The notes beneath the pieces were generated by a model. The model was not told the DNA's origin. It saw only the letters and a list, made by a program, of their open reading frames with translations, and did not search any database. Made by a program: the position numbers and the translations under genes. Of a DNA stretch of 64,000 bases, positions 34,405-43,155 are shown in pieces. Origin of the DNA: Cupriavidus malaysiensis (GTDB taxonomy: Bacteria > Pseudomonadota > Gammaproteobacteria > Burkholderiales > Burkholderiaceae); assembly GCF_001854325.1 (NCBI RefSeq), contig NZ_CP017754.1:1-64000 (forward strand), written 5' to 3'. Within the stretch, counting starts at the first letter, position 1. Each line of letters opens with the position of its first letter.

Positions 34405-34434
34405 ATTGTAGCGCAAGTTTCCGACAGCATTCAA
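34405..34434 (-). promoter_or_regulatory. Sigma70 promoter of tRNA-Ala
   Basis: On the minus strand TTGAAT (34434-34429) and TACAAT (34410-34405) are 18 bases apart. The -10 ends only 10 bases before the mature tRNA, so transcription would start a few bases from, or at, its 5' end. Confidence 0.65.
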
Positions 34435-34466
34435 GCCGGCCGCCGCCGGCATGCGACGGCACGCGC

Positions 34467-36188
34467 TCAGGCCGCCATGCCGGGGTTGCCGTCCATGCCG
34501 AGCACGCGCGGCACGTTGAGCGGGCGGGCATCGACCTCGCGCTGGCCGCGCAGCCAGTCGGCCATCACGTCCCAGACCGGGCGGCCGCCGGCCTGGCGCG
34601 CTTCCTCGGCCACCGGCGCCCAGCCCGCCACCTTGTAGGTCTTGCCGGCCTCGAGCGGCCGGCCATCGAGGCGCATGTCGCGGATGCGCTTGCCCATCGG
34701 CGCATTGGGCTCGATGGCGTACTGCAGGCCGCCCACGCGCACCATGTCGCCGCCTTGCTGGTAGTAGGGGTCGGGGTTGAACAGGTTGTCGGCCACGTCT
34801 TCCAGGATGGTCTTGATGGTCTCCCCGCTCATCGGTGTCACCGTGGTGTAGGGGTAGGTGATGGCGGTCTGGTCCATCAGGTGTTCCATCGTGATGGCCT
34901 CGCCGGGCAGCAGGCTGGTGCCCCAGCGGAAGCCCGGCGAGAAGGCGATCTGGGCATCCTGCATCTGCATCAGGCCGTCCAGGATCAGCTGGTCGAAGGT
35001 GCCGTTGAAATTGCCGCGCCGGTACAGCAGGCCGCGGTTGATCGCCAGCACTTCGCCCAGCTTCGCTTCGTAGGGCGCGCGCAGCTTGCCGATCAGGGCT
35101 TCCATGGCGGGATCGGCCGGCAGCGCATCGGAGAAGACCGGCAGCAGGCGGTAGCGGAAATCCCGTACGCGCTTGCCCTGCACGTCGAAGTCGAGCACGC
35201 CCAGGAACTTGCCGTTGGAGCCGGCATTGGTGACCAGGGTGACGCCGCCCGGGTTCTTGACCTGCACCGGCGCCGGCACGCCGTCGTGCGTATGGCCGCC
35301 GAGGATGGCGTCGAGGCCGCGTACGCGCGAGGCCAGCTTCAGGTCGACGTCCATGCCGTTGTGCGACAGCAGCACCACGGCGGCGGCGCCCTTGGCGCGC
35401 GCTTCGTCGATGACCTGCTGCAGGTTCTCTTCCTGGATGCCGAAGGTCCAGTCGGGCACCAGGTAGCGCGGGTTGGCGATCGGCGTATAGGGGAAGGCCT
35501 GGCCGATGATGGCGACCGGCACGCCGTTGATCTCGCGCATCACGTAGGCATCGAAGACCGGGTCGCCGAAGTCGTTGGTCTTGATGTTCTGCGCGAGGAA
35601 CGACACCTTGCCCTTGAAGTCGCCTTCGACGATCTCCTTGACGCGCTCGGCGCCGAGCGTCATTTCCCAGTGCGGCGTCATCACGTCGACGCCCAGCGCC
35701 AGCGCCGCCTCGACCATGTCCTGCCCGCGCGTCCACAGGGCCGTGGCCGAGCCCTGCCAGGTATCGCCGCCGTCGAGCAGCAGCGCGCCGGGACGCCCGG
35801 CCTTGAGTTGCTTGACCAGCGTGGCCAGGTGGGCGAAGCCGCCGACCTTGCCGTAGCGCCGCGCGGCCTGCGCGAAGTCGAGACAGGTGAAGGCGTAGGC
35901 CTGCGCGCTGCCGGGCGCGATGCCGTAGTGGCGCAGCATGGCCGCGCCGACCAGGTGCGGCGGCTTGCCGGCGTAGTCGCCGATACCGAGATTGACGTCC
36001 GGCTCGCGGAAATGGACCGGGCGCAGCTGGGCGTGGCAGTCGGTGAAGTGCAGCAGGTGGACGTTGCCGAAGCGCGGCAGCGCGTAGAGATCGCGCAGTT
36101 GCTGCGCGGCCTCGGCCTCGCGCGCGGGAAAGGTCATGCCGGCGGCGCCGGCCACGGCCAGCACCTGCAGGAACTCGCGTCGGTTCAT
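34467..36188 (-). CDS. soxB: Thiosulfohydrolase SoxB
   Basis: A 573-residue periplasmic di-manganese hydrolase of the 5'-nucleotidase family. It releases sulfate from the SoxY-cysteine-S-sulfonate. The N-terminus is a Tat signal with the twin Arg in NRREFLQVLAVAG. Metal-site motifs are LLHFTDCHAQ (Asp50, His52), LLLDGGDTWQGS, VVLLSHNGMDVD and LGGHTHDG. Start ATG 36188 follows CAGGAAGAGACG; the frame to 36458 is not part of the gene. It is the last gene of the sox run and lies 184 bases beyond the thioredoxin gene, so it may also have its own promoter. Confidence 0.96.
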   Translation of the reverse strand: MNRREFLQVLAVAGAAGMTFPAREAEAAQQLRDLYALPRFGNVHLLHFTDCHAQLRPVHFREPDVNLGIGDYAGKPPHLVGAAMLRHYGIAPGSAQAYAFTCLDFAQAARRYGKVGGFAHLATLVKQLKAGRPGALLLDGGDTWQGSATALWTRGQDMVEAALALGVDVMTPHWEMTLGAERVKEIVEGDFKGKVSFLAQNIKTNDFGDPVFDAYVMREINGVPVAIIGQAFPYTPIANPRYLVPDWTFGIQEENLQQVIDEARAKGAAAVVLLSHNGMDVDLKLASRVRGLDAILGGHTHDGVPAPVQVKNPGGVTLVTNAGSNGKFLGVLDFDVQGKRVRDFRYRLLPVFSDALPADPAMEALIGKLRAPYEAKLGEVLAINRGLLYRRGNFNGTFDQLILDGLMQMQDAQIAFSPGFRWGTSLLPGEAITMEHLMDQTAITYPYTTVTPMSGETIKTILEDVADNLFNPDPYYQQGGDMVRVGGLQYAIEPNAPMGKRIRDMRLDGRPLEAGKTYKVAGWAPVAEEARQAGGRPVWDVMADWLRGQREVDARPLNVPRVLGMDGNPGMAA

Positions 36189-36372
36189 CGTCTCTTCCTG
36201 TACCAGGGCCGCCGCGTCCGGACCAAGCCGGGCGCGGCAGCGCATGTCGTGCCGCTGCGCAGTGCGCACGCGGTCCTGTCGTGTCGTTGTGTTGTCGTGT
36301 TGCCGTCTTCTTGTGCCGCCGGGCCGGCCCGCCGTGCCCAGCGCGCGGCAGGCCACCGGAAGGGGAGCGGCC

Positions 36373-36915
36373 TCAGGGCCGCGCGTACCTGGCCAGCGCC
36401 GCCACGTCGTCGTCCAGCATTTCGCCCACCTCCTTCTGCACCACGCGCCCGTGCGCATCGAGCACGTAGAGCTCGGGCAGGCCCTTGCGCGGCCCGACGA
36501 CGGCGCGCAGCGCCGGCGTCTCGAGTGCCGCGGGGAAGGTGTAGCCGTGCTTCTTCAGGTAGGCGGCCGCTTCGGCCGGCGTCTTGTCGATGCTGATCGC
36601 CAGTACCTGCAGCGGCGTGCCGCGGGTCGCGTCGTAGAGCTTCTGCAGGCGGGGATTCTGCAGCGCGCAGAACGGGCACCAGGAGGCCCACACCTCGATC
36701 ACCACGGGCTTGCCGGCCCACTGCGAGGCGGGCACGGTGCGGCCGTCCAGCAACTGCAGCGCCGGCAGGCGCACGGTGTCGCCGACCTCGAGCGCCAGTG
36801 CCGCGCCGGCCTGCAGCAGCGCCAGCGCCGCGGCGCCGCCGGCGAGCGCGCGGCGCAAACCCGCCGCGCGCGGCGACGGCGGGCGCTTGGCGACGGGGGT
36901 GGGCATGGCCGTCAT
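36373..36915 (-). CDS. Periplasmic TlpA/SoxW-like thioredoxin
   Basis: A 180-residue membrane-anchored or exported thioredoxin-fold protein. The N-terminal hydrophobic segment is about 23-42. The redox-active site is WCPFC (Cys80, Cys83) in IEVWASWCPFCALQ. The cis-Pro region is GLPELYVLDAHGRVV. Within the sox run it probably reduces SoxY or Sox-linked disulfides, receiving electrons across the membrane from a CcdA/SoxV-type protein; no such gene is in this window. The start ATG 36915 is only 4 bases after the soxX stop; a second in-frame ATG follows at residue 4. Confidence 0.88.
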   Translation of the reverse strand: MTAMPTPVAKRPPSPRAAGLRRALAGGAAALALLQAGAALALEVGDTVRLPALQLLDGRTVPASQWAGKPVVIEVWASWCPFCALQNPRLQKLYDATRGTPLQVLAISIDKTPAEAAAYLKKHGYTFPAALETPALRAVVGPRKGLPELYVLDAHGRVVQKEVGEMLDDDVAALARYARP

Positions 36916-36919
36916 CGCC

Positions 36920-37582
36920 TTATTGGTTGACCGGCGAGGCCGGGTCCAGCAGCAACGCCATCACGTCGCGGATCTGCTGCTCGGTCAGGATGCCATGGTG
37001 GCCGAAGCGCGGCATGTTGGAGCAGGCGGCGTAGGCGCTGGAATCCCAGATCTTGCCCCAGGTGTACTTGAGCACCGCCTCCGAATTGCCGCGCAGCTTG
37101 CCATACTGGTACAGCGAGGGCCCGATGTTGCCGAAGGAGATCTCGGCCCTGGTCAGCTGGTGGCAGGCGTAGCAGTTGCCGCCATTGGTGCCGCCGACCG
37201 GGTCGCTGAACTGCATGCCGCGGCCGTTCTGCGCGACCTTTTCGCCTTCCTTCCAGTCACCCAGCCAGGTCTTGTCGGCCGGGTACTTGACCTGCTTCAG
37301 CTCGGCGGCCTCGATTTTCCTGGCCACCTTTTCCGGCACCTTGCTGCGGTCCGGATACTGGCTGCAGGCCTGCTGCATGGTGTCCTGCTCCAGCACGCCG
37401 GCCACCGTGGCCGGTCCCTTGGAGCTGAACGACTGTTCTATCAGGTGCCGCATGTCGGCGTCGCTGACGGCGGGCGCGCGTGCGGCCTTGCCGCTGTCCT
37501 GCGCGTGCGCGGCCGTGCCCAGGCAGGCGGCGGCCACGATGGCGGCGGCGAATGCCGCGCGGTGGGTCTGATATGGCTTCAT
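36920..37582 (-). CDS. soxX: Sulfur-oxidation cytochrome SoxX
   Basis: A 220-residue periplasmic cytochrome c, the partner of SoxA in the complex that attaches thiosulfate to SoxY. It has a Sec signal peptide to about residue 27 (AAHAQ), one heme site CYACH (Cys137, Cys140, His141) and a likely distal Met in CSNMPRFGHHG. The family signature GNIGPSLYQYGKLRG is present. The segment before the heme domain (about 30-115) is longer than in short SoxX forms. It lies 17 bases after soxA and 4 bases before the thioredoxin gene. Confidence 0.95.
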   Translation of the reverse strand: MKPYQTHRAAFAAAIVAAACLGTAAHAQDSGKAARAPAVSDADMRHLIEQSFSSKGPATVAGVLEQDTMQQACSQYPDRSKVPEKVARKIEAAELKQVKYPADKTWLGDWKEGEKVAQNGRGMQFSDPVGGTNGGNCYACHQLTRAEISFGNIGPSLYQYGKLRGNSEAVLKYTWGKIWDSSAYAACSNMPRFGHHGILTEQQIRDVMALLLDPASPVNQ

Positions 37583-37599
37583 CTCGCGTCTCCCCTGCC

Positions 37600-38427
37600 T
37601 CAGCGTTTCATCGACGGGCCGTCGTAGGCGCCGCCGTTGGCGTTGCGCGCCAGGAACAGCGACAGCGCGGTGATCACATCAGAGCCGTAGGCGGGCTCGG
37701 GGAAGCGCTGCTGGCGCAGGCAGTCGTAGAGACGGTGCTGCATGGTGCGTACCTCGCCCTGCGATACCCGGTAGGCCGGCCACGTGGTGTAGGCGGCCTG
37801 GGCGCCCTTCTGCGTCAGCAGGTTGGGCAGGTCCTGCAGCCGGATGCGCTGGCCGTCGACGGCATGGCAGGTGGCACAGGCGAAGTCATAGGCGCCGCCG
37901 CGGTAGAAGAACATCTTCTGCCCGAGTGCGTAGACCCGCTTCTCTTCCGGGTGCTTGAGCTGCACGTTCATCGGCAGGCCGCGCGATTCGGAGGTGATAT
38001 AGGCCACCAGCCGCTCGATGTCGGACGACTTGCCCGGCGCCGAGAAGGGATTGCGCATGGCCTCGTCGCGTGTCAGGCCCTGCAGCGTCACGCGGCAGTA
38101 GGCCAGGCGCTGCTCCAGGTCCATCACCTTGCCGGTGTCGGGGAAGAAGCGCGGCAGCTCCGCATAGGCACCCTTGACCACACCCGGCCCCTTGCCCAGG
38201 TCGCACTGTTCCAGCGAGACGTTCCTGGGGCCGGCGGGCTTCTTCCACAGTTCCTCGCCGGCGGCCTCCCACAGTTCGGCGGGGTTGCCCTCGGCCAGCA
38301 TCTGGCGGTACTTGGCGATTTCCGCGGCGGTGTTGTCCTGCGCACGCGCGGCGCCGGCCGCCAGCACGGCCGCCGCCGCGGCGGCGAGCGCTGCCGCCGG
38401 CAGCAGCGAGGCTCGGATGTGTTTCAT
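37600..38427 (-). CDS. soxA: Sulfur-oxidation cytochrome SoxA (single-heme type)
   Basis: A 275-residue periplasmic cytochrome, catalytic subunit of the SoxAX thiosulfate-conjugating enzyme. The Sec signal ends near ARAQ (residue 30). One heme motif, CATCH (Cys184, Cys187, His188), is seen with the axial cysteine Cys236 in LYDCLRQQR. Cys75 and Cys111 are in the region where two-heme SoxA proteins carry their first heme, and here probably form a disulfide. Start ATG 38427 follows GAGGAGAAGCCCC; the frame extends to 38460. Confidence 0.95.
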   Translation of the reverse strand: MKHIRASLLPAAALAAAAAAVLAAGAARAQDNTAAEIAKYRQMLAEGNPAELWEAAGEELWKKPAGPRNVSLEQCDLGKGPGVVKGAYAELPRFFPDTGKVMDLEQRLAYCRVTLQGLTRDEAMRNPFSAPGKSSDIERLVAYITSESRGLPMNVQLKHPEEKRVYALGQKMFFYRGGAYDFACATCHAVDGQRIRLQDLPNLLTQKGAQAAYTTWPAYRVSQGEVRTMQHRLYDCLRQQRFPEPAYGSDVITALSLFLARNANGGAYDGPSMKR

Positions 38428-38506
38428 GGGGCTTCTCCTCGCGGTCGCGCCGGCTGGCACGCCGCTGCGTTCTTGTCCGTTCTTCCCTGCCGCCAGGCTC
38501 GATGGC

Positions 38507-38959
38507 TCAGGGCTTGATATAAGCGTAGCCTTCGTCGAACTGCAGGCGCGCCACTTCCACCACGCCGGCCGGCACCACCTTGGCCTCCATCAGCAGGCTC
38601 GTTTCCGAGATCCTGCGCGCCGCCAGCGTGTTGTGGCAGACGCGGAACTCGACGCCGTCCGAGGCCAGCGCGCTCACCGGCGCCTCGAAGGTATTGCCGC
38701 GCGCGTCGCGCGCGCCTTCGACGAGGAAGTCCACCCCGTAGCCGAAGGCCACCACCACGATCTTGGTGCCGGGCGCGCCGTTCAGGTGGTTGCGCAGGTT
38801 GGCCATGGCGCGCACCGCCTGGTCGATGCCTTCCGACAACTGGTAGACCACCTTGACCCGCCCGCCCTTGCGTCCTTCCGGGCCGGCCTGGGCCGAGGCC
38901 TTGGCCGCCAGGCCGATGGCGGCCAGGGCCGCCGTTGCTCGCATGAATGCTCGCCGCAT
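38507..38959 (-). CDS. Exported DsrE/DsrF-like protein of the sox cluster
   Basis: A 150-residue protein with an export signal (RAFMRATAALAAIGLAAKASA) and a DsrE-type fold. Recognisable parts are VVYQLSEGIDQAVRAMANLRNHLN, VVVAFGYGVDFLVEG and VEFRVCHNTLAAR, the last with the single cysteine at the place where sulfur-carrying DsrE relatives have theirs. Start ATG 38959 follows AAAGGAACAGC; the open frame continues upstream as a shadow across soxZ. Such genes recur inside betaproteobacterial sox loci; a sulfur-carrier role is inference. Confidence 0.82.
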   Translation of the reverse strand: MRRAFMRATAALAAIGLAAKASAQAGPEGRKGGRVKVVYQLSEGIDQAVRAMANLRNHLNGAPGTKIVVVAFGYGVDFLVEGARDARGNTFEAPVSALASDGVEFRVCHNTLAARRISETSLLMEAKVVPAGVVEVARLQFDEGYAYIKP

Positions 38960-39075
38960 GCTGTTCCTTTCACACCGACTCCCCCGCGCGACGGCGCGGG
39001 ACCGGATGGCCGGCAGGAACTGAACCTTAGCAGACGGCGCCGAATCCCGCCGGCATGCCGCCGGGCCCGGCCGGA

Positions 39076-39387
39076 TCAGGAAATGGTGGCCGAGTCGGTA
39101 CGGCTGTCGTTGTGGTTGTCGACCCAGGTCACGGTGACCTTGTCGCCCTTGTTGCCGCCCTTGAACTTGAAGTTCAGGAACGGGTCCTTCGACACCGCCG
39201 GCCCGAACTGGGCGCGGAACACTTCCTTGCCATTGCACTGCGCCACCACGGTCTGGATATGCCAGGCCGGGATGGTCTTGCCGGACGCGTCCTTGCGCTG
39301 GCCGGTCTCCATGTCGTGCTTCATCAGGATCTTGACGTCGACGACGCCACCGTTCTCGGTGGCGCGTACGCGCATCGGGTCTGCCAT
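39076..39387 (-). CDS. soxZ: Sulfur carrier complex subunit SoxZ
   Basis: A 103-residue partner of SoxY without a signal peptide; it is normally exported in complex with SoxY. Family sequence includes IKILMKHDMETGQRKD (read here VKILMKHDMETGQRKD), GKTIPAWHIQ and FLNFKFKGGNKGDKVTVTW. It follows soxY by 69 bases and has a good GGAG ribosome site. Confidence 0.96.
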   Translation of the reverse strand: MADPMRVRATENGGVVDVKILMKHDMETGQRKDASGKTIPAWHIQTVVAQCNGKEVFRAQFGPAVSKDPFLNFKFKGGNKGDKVTVTWVDNHNDSRTDSATIS

Positions 39388-39456
39388 GCTGCTCTCCTGT
39401 TACGGCTGAATCCAGGCGGCTCCGCCTGCCTGGGATGACGGTCGCGGGCGCCGGCG

Positions 39457-39912
39457 TCAGCCGCCGCAGCCGCCCAGCGTCACCTTGATTTCCTTGGACG
39501 CCACATACCACTTGCCGCCCGCCTTGACTGCCGCGACCACCACCGAGGTCTGGCCCATCTTCACGCGCGTGGAGACGAAGGGCTCGGTGCCGGCGGGGAT
39601 GGCGAAGTCGGCCGCCAGCGTGTTCGGGTTCTTTTCCACCAGGATGGCGATCTGCTCGGTGCCGGGGATATTGCTGGTCACCGCCACCGGCACCACGGCG
39701 CCGTTCTCGGCGATGTCGGGCGCGGTGAACACGATGGCCGTGCTCTTCTCGGTGCCGCTGCCGCCCAGGGCCTTGATCACGTCGGCGACGCTCTTGCCGT
39801 CGAAGGCGACCTTGTTCCACTCGGCGGCCTGCGCTTCGCTGATCAGGCCGGTGGCCGCCATCAGCGACAGCACCGCCGTCATGCGCAGCATGTCTCGTCG
39901 TTTCACATTCAT
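39457..39912 (-). CDS. soxY: Sulfur carrier protein SoxY
   Basis: A 151-residue periplasmic protein carrying sulfur intermediates on the swinging-arm cysteine. The C-terminal GGCGG with Cys149 is exact. The N-terminus is a Tat-like signal (VKRRDMLRMTAVLSLMAATG), used to export the SoxYZ pair folded. Start ATG 39912 follows AGGAGAAAACCTCA; the open frame upstream is not family-like. All sox enzymes act on this protein in turn. Confidence 0.96.
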   Translation of the reverse strand: MNVKRRDMLRMTAVLSLMAATGLISEAQAAEWNKVAFDGKSVADVIKALGGSGTEKSTAIVFTAPDIAENGAVVPVAVTSNIPGTEQIAILVEKNPNTLAADFAIPAGTEPFVSTRVKMGQTSVVVAAVKAGGKWYVASKEIKVTLGGCGG

Positions 39913-40148
39913 TGAGGTTTTCTCCTGCGTCTCCGCTCCCGCCCGTTCCGGGCTCCGCCGCCGCCCGGGATGGCTGCGCGGCCTGTTCATGCTCGATTGT
40001 CGTGCCGCGTTATCCCATGGACTTGTGGCGCGGACTTGCCACGTAGGCTTGTTACGCGGTCTCGTCGCATCGTCTGGTCGCGCGGGAACCGGCATGGCGC
40101 CGGATCCCGCGCCGGCGGCGCCCCGCACGGGCCGCCGCCGGACTTGCC

Positions 40149-40475
40149 TTACTTGGCCGGGGCGCCCGCCAGCACCCACTCCACCACGGTCTTCACGTCG
40201 GCATCGCTGACGCCGGCGTTGGCCGGCATCGGGATCGGGCCCCAGACGCCGGAGCCGCCGCCCTTGACCTTCTTGATCAGCGCGGCCTCGGCATTCTTGT
40301 CGCCCTTGTACTTGGCGGCAACATCCTTGAAGGCGGGGCCGACCAGCTTCTTGTCGACCTGGTGGCAGCCCATGCAGGCGTTCTTATTGGCGATCTCCTG
40401 CGCCTTGGCGGCATCGACGGCGTGCGCCGACGCGGCGGCTGCCAGCATCAGCGTGGCGATGACAAACTGCTTCAT
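40149..40475 (-). CDS. Small periplasmic cytochrome c (c551/552 class)
   Basis: A 108-residue class I cytochrome with a Sec signal (VIATLMLAAAASAHA). The heme site is CMGCH (Cys34, Cys37, His38) and the distal Met lies in GPIPMPANA. It is clearly related to the C-terminal heme domain of the adjacent SoxD: both share KLVGP, KVxxGGxGxWG and PMP at matching places. It likely passes electrons from SoxAX or SoxCD to the terminal oxidase. It lies between soxD and soxY, with gaps of 123 and 236 bases. Confidence 0.9.
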   Translation of the reverse strand: MKQFVIATLMLAAAASAHAVDAAKAQEIANKNACMGCHQVDKKLVGPAFKDVAAKYKGDKNAEAALIKKVKGGGSGVWGPIPMPANAGVSDADVKTVVEWVLAGAPAK

Positions 40476-40598
40476 TCTCTTGTGCTCCGAGATTTTCTAA
40501 TGGCCGTGGGAACGGCGGGTGGGGCCGCGCGGATCCTGCCTTGCCCCTTGCGGCGCGGCAGCACCGGCCGCCGCGGGGGCGCAATGGCGGCCAGTGCG

Positions 40599-41660
40599 CT
40601 ATTTTGCCTGAAGAATCCACCCCACCAGCGCCTGCAGGTCGGCTTCGGGCACCTGCGCCTGCGGCGGCATGGGCAGGCTGCCCCAGGCGCCCTGTCCTCC
40701 ATCCCTCACCTTGCGCGCCAGCGTGGCCGCCGCGTCCTGGCCGTGGTAGCGGCGCGCGATGTCGGCGAACGACGGTCCGACCAGCTTGTGTCCGGCGGCG
40801 TGGCAGGCCACGCACTGGTAGCGGCTCGCCAGGGCATCGACTGGTGAAGCCGGCGCGGCAGGCGCGGTGCCATCGACAGCACCGGCCATCGCCGCGCTGG
40901 CGCCGGCCGGTGCCGTATGCAGGCCGCGCGTCGGGCCGAACCCGCGCTGCTGGCGCGCCAGGTCTCCGTGGGCATCGCGCGCGTAGTCGGGCAGCGACGA
41001 CAGCAGCGTCACCGAGGCCTGGCAGTCGCGCATGCAGGCCGTGTTGTGCGTGTCCGGGCGCCCGCGTCCCGGCCACATGCCGTGGGCCGTGGTCATGCCG
41101 TTGCGATTCGGCATGCGTTGCTGCGCCTCGGCGATGCTGGTGTCGCTCAGCACGAAGTCGGCCGGCACGATGTCGCCCAGGTTGAGCAGGTAGGCGGTCA
41201 CCGCGTAGACCTCGTCGGTCGACAGGCTCTTCGGCGCGTTCCACGGCATGGCGCGGCGGATGTAGTCCCACAGCGTGCTGACGGTGCTGACCTTCATCAG
41301 CGTGGTGCGGTAGGGCTGGTTGCCGGTCAACGCTGCCACGCGGCCGCTGCGGATATCGTCCGCACTGGTGCCGCCTACCAGCGGCGAGAAGACGTCGTTG
41401 GATTCGCCGAATTCGCCGTGGCAGGCAGCGCACTTGCCGTCCCATACCTGCTGGCCCTGCGCCACGCTGCCCTGCCCGCGCGGCAGGCCCTGGAAATCGC
41501 CGCGCACGTCGATATCCCAGGCGCGCACCTCGGCGGGGGTGGCGGCGCGGCCCAGCGCTGTGCGGGCCCCCGCCGTTGCATCCGTGGCTGCCGCCGCGAG
41601 CGCCGGCCCGGTTGCGGCCATGGCAACGAGCGAGACGAGCGCGATGCGCACGAGAGGCAT
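40599..41660 (-). CDS. soxD: Sulfur dehydrogenase cytochrome subunit SoxD
   Basis: A 353-residue diheme cytochrome c that takes the six electrons removed by SoxC. The Sec signal is MPLVRIALVSLVAMAATG. The first heme CAACH (Cys77, Cys80, His81) is in a domain with NQPYRTTLMKVSTVSTLWDY, and the second heme CVACH (near 285) is in the C-terminal domain. An Ala/Gly/Pro linker joins them. Start ATG 41660 is chosen for the signal peptide. An in-frame ATG at 41717 with GAGGTGTCCA before it would overlap soxC by 17 bases and add 19 residues. Confidence 0.92.
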   Translation of the reverse strand: MPLVRIALVSLVAMAATGPALAAAATDATAGARTALGRAATPAEVRAWDIDVRGDFQGLPRGQGSVAQGQQVWDGKCAACHGEFGESNDVFSPLVGGTSADDIRSGRVAALTGNQPYRTTLMKVSTVSTLWDYIRRAMPWNAPKSLSTDEVYAVTAYLLNLGDIVPADFVLSDTSIAEAQQRMPNRNGMTTAHGMWPGRGRPDTHNTACMRDCQASVTLLSSLPDYARDAHGDLARQQRGFGPTRGLHTAPAGASAAMAGAVDGTAPAAPASPVDALASRYQCVACHAAGHKLVGPSFADIARRYHGQDAAATLARKVRDGGQGAWGSLPMPPQAQVPEADLQALVGWILQAK

Positions 41661-41700
41661 CCCCGGCACGGCCAGGGCCGGCGCATGCCGTGCGCCGCGC

Positions 41701-43101
41701 TCAATCCACCTGGACATTGGACACCTCGCCGCCGGGCGCCACCTGCCAGCTCTGGATGGCGTTGTTGTGGTAGATCGAACGCTTGCCGCGCACCGCGCGC
41801 AGTTGCGCCATCTTCGGCTGCACATAGCCGGTCTCGTCGATGGCGCGGCTCTGCAGGATGGCGGGCCCGCCGTCCCAGACCCAGTCCAGGTTGAAGCGTG
41901 TCAGGCATTTCGACAGCACGGGCGTCTCCAGCCGCGCCGTGCGCCAGTTGCGGCCGCCATCGGTGGAGACGTCCACGCGGCGGATGCGCCCGCGCCCCGA
42001 CCAGGCCAGTCCGCTGACGTTGTAGAAGCCCCGCCCGACCAGCACCTGGCCACCCGATGGCGTGGTGATCACCGACTTGCATTCCTGGATCGAGGTGTAC
42101 TGGCGCTGCATGCCGTCGGGCATCATGTCGACGTAGTGCACCGTCTCGTCCTTGGTATTCCAGGGCTGGTCGCCCAGCTTGAGCCGGCGCAGCCACTTGA
42201 CCCAGGACACGCCCTGCACGCCCGGCACCACCAGGCGCAGCGGATAGCCGTTCTCGGGGCGCAGCATCTCGCCGTTCATGCCCCAGGCCACCAGGATCTC
42301 GTCGGCCAGTTCCATCGGGATGGTGCGCGTCATCGACGAGCCGTCGCCACCCTCGGCCAGCAGGTAGCGCCCGCGGCGCAGGTCCGCGCCTGCGTCCTCG
42401 AGCAGCACCTTGAGCGGCACGCCGGTGAACTCGCAGCAGGACAGCATGCCGTGCGTGTACTGCACCGTGGGCACGGCCACATTGCCCCATTCCATGCCGG
42501 TATTGGCGCCGCACTCGATGAAGTGGATGCGCGATACCGCGGGCAGGCGCATCAGGTCGTCCATGGTGTAGACGCGCGCTTCGCGCACCAGCCCGTTGAC
42601 CATCAGGCGGTGGCGCGCCGGATCGATGTCCTGCCAGCCCTGGTGGTGCCGCTCGAAGTGCAGACCGTTGGGGGTGATGATGCCGAACAGGCCCTGCAGC
42701 GGTGCGAAGGCGACCGAGGCGGCCGCGACGCGGGTCAGCCCGGGAGATTCGCGCCGGACCAGGTTCTGCTCGTACTGCGAAGGCTGGCCATAGGGACGCG
42801 CCGCGACCGGCTGGCCGAGCGAGGTGGCCCAGGGTTGCGGGGTCAGGATGGCGGGGTCGCCCTCGCCGGGGGTGGCGGCCGCCTCGGTGTTCCCGGCGGC
42901 GTGCGCGCCGCGCGCCAGCCCCGCCGCGGCGACCGCCGCGGCGGTGGCGCCGGCGAAGCTGCGGCGCAGGAAGGCACGCCGCGCGTCGTCGAGGCCGTGA
43001 CGCGTGATCTGCTGCTGCAGGGATGCGGGAATGAAGCCTTCCGGCGCGCGCAACACGCGCCCGGGCCTGGCATGGTCCGGCACGGCGGTCTCCTCCGGCA
43101 C
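41701..43101 (-). CDS. soxC: Sulfane dehydrogenase molybdenum subunit SoxC
   Basis: A 466-residue molybdopterin enzyme of the sulfite-oxidase family that oxidises the SoxY-bound sulfane sulfur. A twin-Arg signal lies at RRAFLRRSFAGATAAAVAAAG (about 41-61), set back behind a 40-residue lead. The Mo-ligand Cys197 is in HFIECGANTGMEWG. The dimerisation domain has VDVSTDGGRNWRTARLE, ending KRSIYHNNAIQSWQVA. It is followed by soxD, giving the standard soxCD pair, so thiosulfate can be fully oxidised to sulfate. Confidence 0.96.
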   Translation of the reverse strand: MPEETAVPDHARPGRVLRAPEGFIPASLQQQITRHGLDDARRAFLRRSFAGATAAAVAAAGLARGAHAAGNTEAAATPGEGDPAILTPQPWATSLGQPVAARPYGQPSQYEQNLVRRESPGLTRVAAASVAFAPLQGLFGIITPNGLHFERHHQGWQDIDPARHRLMVNGLVREARVYTMDDLMRLPAVSRIHFIECGANTGMEWGNVAVPTVQYTHGMLSCCEFTGVPLKVLLEDAGADLRRGRYLLAEGGDGSSMTRTIPMELADEILVAWGMNGEMLRPENGYPLRLVVPGVQGVSWVKWLRRLKLGDQPWNTKDETVHYVDMMPDGMQRQYTSIQECKSVITTPSGGQVLVGRGFYNVSGLAWSGRGRIRRVDVSTDGGRNWRTARLETPVLSKCLTRFNLDWVWDGGPAILQSRAIDETGYVQPKMAQLRAVRGKRSIYHNNAIQSWQVAPGGEVSNVQVD

Positions 43102-43155
43102 GCTCTGGCGGCGTGCCTTGTCATGCGTGATCGGTGCCGGCCTGCCCGGGGCCGC

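Noticed and set aside
34080..36596. 838-codon plus-strand open frame
   Set aside because: Antisense of soxB that also runs across tRNA-Ala, so it cannot be a gene.
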